Source of the DNA: an uncultured Ruminococcus sp.
GTDB lineage: Bacteria; Bacillota; Clostridia; Oscillospirales; Ruminococcaceae
Length of the DNA: 6,058 nucleotides
Assembly (NCBI GenBank): GCA_947175005.1
Contig: CAMWLD010000145.1
Coordinates: 1-6,058, forward strand
Direction of reading: 5' to 3'
The position numbers and the translations under genes are program-made. A model generated the notes under the pieces. It ran no database searches. It worked only from the letters and a program-made list of their open reading frames with translations, and was not told the DNA's origin. Below, one piece after another: positions 5,341 through 6,058 of this stretch; position 1 is the first letter of the stretch; every line of letters begins with the position of its first letter.

Positions 5341-5369
5341 ATATTATCAAAAACATCTGCTTAATGCAA
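5341..5369 (-). promoter_or_regulatory. Probable promoter of the acetyltransferase gene
   Basis: On the minus strand TAATAT (5341-5346) is preceded by TGA, an extended -10 form. A 17-base spacer separates it from TTGCAT (5364-5369), which keeps the TTG of the -35 consensus. Transcription would start near 5334, giving a leader of about 134 bases that contains the 5250-5320 hairpin. A second TATAAT at 5432-5437 lacks a good -35 and is less likely. Confidence 0.5.
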
Positions 5370-5455
5370 TATGCCTTGGTGAAATTGACAGAGTTTTTCT
5401 ATTCACACTTAACTTGAACAGGGATGCAATAATTATAACCGTAATGGAACGCCAA

Positions 5456-6058
5456 TTAATAAAGCGCCGCAATAAGCTTTTTCCTCTCCGCCTTGAAATC
5501 CTCTGCAGAGATCTCACCGCCGTCAAGCCTTGCTTTAAGCGCCTTTACAGCCTTTTCAAAGCCGTCCAATCCCTCCGAGGGCTCGGGCGCAGGAATAGGC
5601 GCAGGAGCAACAGGAGCTGCATTCACAGTCTCGGCCGCCGATGCTTCGGCACCTGCAGAATCCTTTTCGCTTTCCTTTGGAGCAATGTCATTAAAGTCCA
5701 TATCCTCCCCGATCTCGGGCACAGGAGGCAGCTCGTTTATCACAGGAGCAGGAGCGGGAACAGGCACGGGCGCAGGCTTAACAGGTGCGCTCTCCGCCTT
5801 GCCCGAAATGCTCTCAAGATCAAGCACAGGTTTCTTTGGTATCTCAATGCTTTCCAGCTTTTCCAGTGCCTTTAAGGATTCGGCAACATCTCCGGTCAGC
5901 ACCGACGCATTGGCAGAGGGCTTCTCCGCAGGCTTTTCAGCAGCCTTGGGAGGCTCGGGCGGCTTTACATCGGGAGCTTTCACTGCAGGCAGCGGCGGGA
6001 TAGGGGACTTGTCATTCGCAGGTTTGTTTCCACGGGTTTGCCGTTATCCGCCTCGGCA
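5456..6058 (-). CDS. C-terminal part of a Pro/Ala/Glu-rich protein with a SHOCT-like tail; frame broken near 6025
   Basis: The 3' end of a gene that runs off the right edge. From 5983 to the stop the frame encodes 175 residues. They include Pro/Ala/Glu/Lys-rich tracts (VKPPEPPKAAEKP; APVKPAPVPVPAPAP), a more ordered ESLKALEKLESIEIPKKPV patch, an acidic EIGEDMDFNDIA patch, and a terminal module. The module GFEKAVKALKARLDGGEISA with EDFKAERKKL resembles SHOCT, a short helical oligomerisation module often at the ends of bacterial proteins. A GTG at 5981-5983 could start this frame, but it has no ribosome binding site, and the Pro-rich composition continues upstream (KPANDKSPIPPLPAVKAP). That frame reaches a TAA near 6044. 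The neighbouring frame upstream reads AEADNGKPVET, which fits the same kind of linker, so the two are probably one gene broken by a one-base shift. No signal or membrane segment is visible in this part. The N-terminal domain and function are unknown. Confidence 0.7.
6021..6030 (-). other. Likely site of a one-base frameshift in the SHOCT-like gene
   Basis: On the minus strand the bases are GAAACAAACC. Adding one A to the second A-run would join GKPVET in the upstream frame to KPANDKSP in the downstream frame as one continuous Lys/Pro/Glu-rich linker. As given, the upstream frame instead ends at a TGA overlapping the GTG at 5981-5983. A sequencing or assembly error in the A-run, or a true mutation, would explain it. 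Confidence 0.55.

Noticed and set aside
5270..5875. Plus-strand open frame of 201 codons
   Set aside because: Most of it is antisense to the SHOCT-like gene and its product there is an Arg/Leu-rich shadow. It opens with GTG without a ribosome binding site. The first 60 or so codons lie in the gap and could belong to a repeat, but nothing supports expression.

Overview
The window looks like a chromosomal segment of a low-to-mid GC Gram-positive gut Firmicute, most likely of the Clostridia (Ruminococcus/Oscillospiraceae type). The reasons are strong AGGAGG-like ribosome binding sites before nearly every gene, an ArlR-like OmpR-family response regulator, tandem DUF4342 proteins, and a clostridial-type flavodoxin oxidoreductase. 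The genus is inference. Every gene I can support lies on the minus strand, so the window reads biologically from right to left. I see no tRNA, rRNA, CRISPR array or transposase.

Right end (about 5456-6058): the 3' part of a long proline/alanine/glutamate-rich protein with a SHOCT-like C-terminal module. Its reading frame breaks near 6021-6030 in a way that looks like one missing A in a short A-run. Next, 5201-5455 is a gene-free stretch. It holds a plausible promoter (5341-5369), a perfect 10-bp inverted repeat with a competing direct repeat (5250-5320), and a small palindrome at the ribosome binding site of the next gene. That gene is a GNAT acetyltransferase (4709-5200), followed closely by a convincing intrinsic terminator (about 4646-4678) and then more dyads (4521-4638).

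Middle (2369-4497): a good extended -10 promoter (4469-4497) starts what looks like one operon. It holds two tandem paralogous DUF4342 proteins, each with an N-terminal UBA-like helical domain and a C-terminal hydrophobic segment, and then an OmpR/ArlR-type response regulator. No sensor kinase follows the regulator. Instead there is a hairpin with a T-rich tail (about 2284-2324) that may be a full or partial terminator.

Left part (1-2253): a cytoplasmic lipase-like alpha/beta hydrolase with a complete Ser-Asp-His set, a flavodoxin-fold oxidoreductase with an iron-sulfur-flavoprotein-like cysteine cluster, a four-helix membrane protein resembling DUF3021, and the start of a membrane-anchored protein cut by the window edge. 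These are closely spaced and each has a good ribosome binding site, so they could be one transcript.

A cautious reading is that the DUF4342 pair and the regulator form an envelope-linked signalling unit, possibly acting on the downstream hydrolase and redox genes. Only the gene order and domain content are seen directly; the functional link is inference. Hand counts of sample lines give about 37-40% GC for the DUF3021-like and GNAT genes against about 51% for the response regulator, so the region may be a mosaic.
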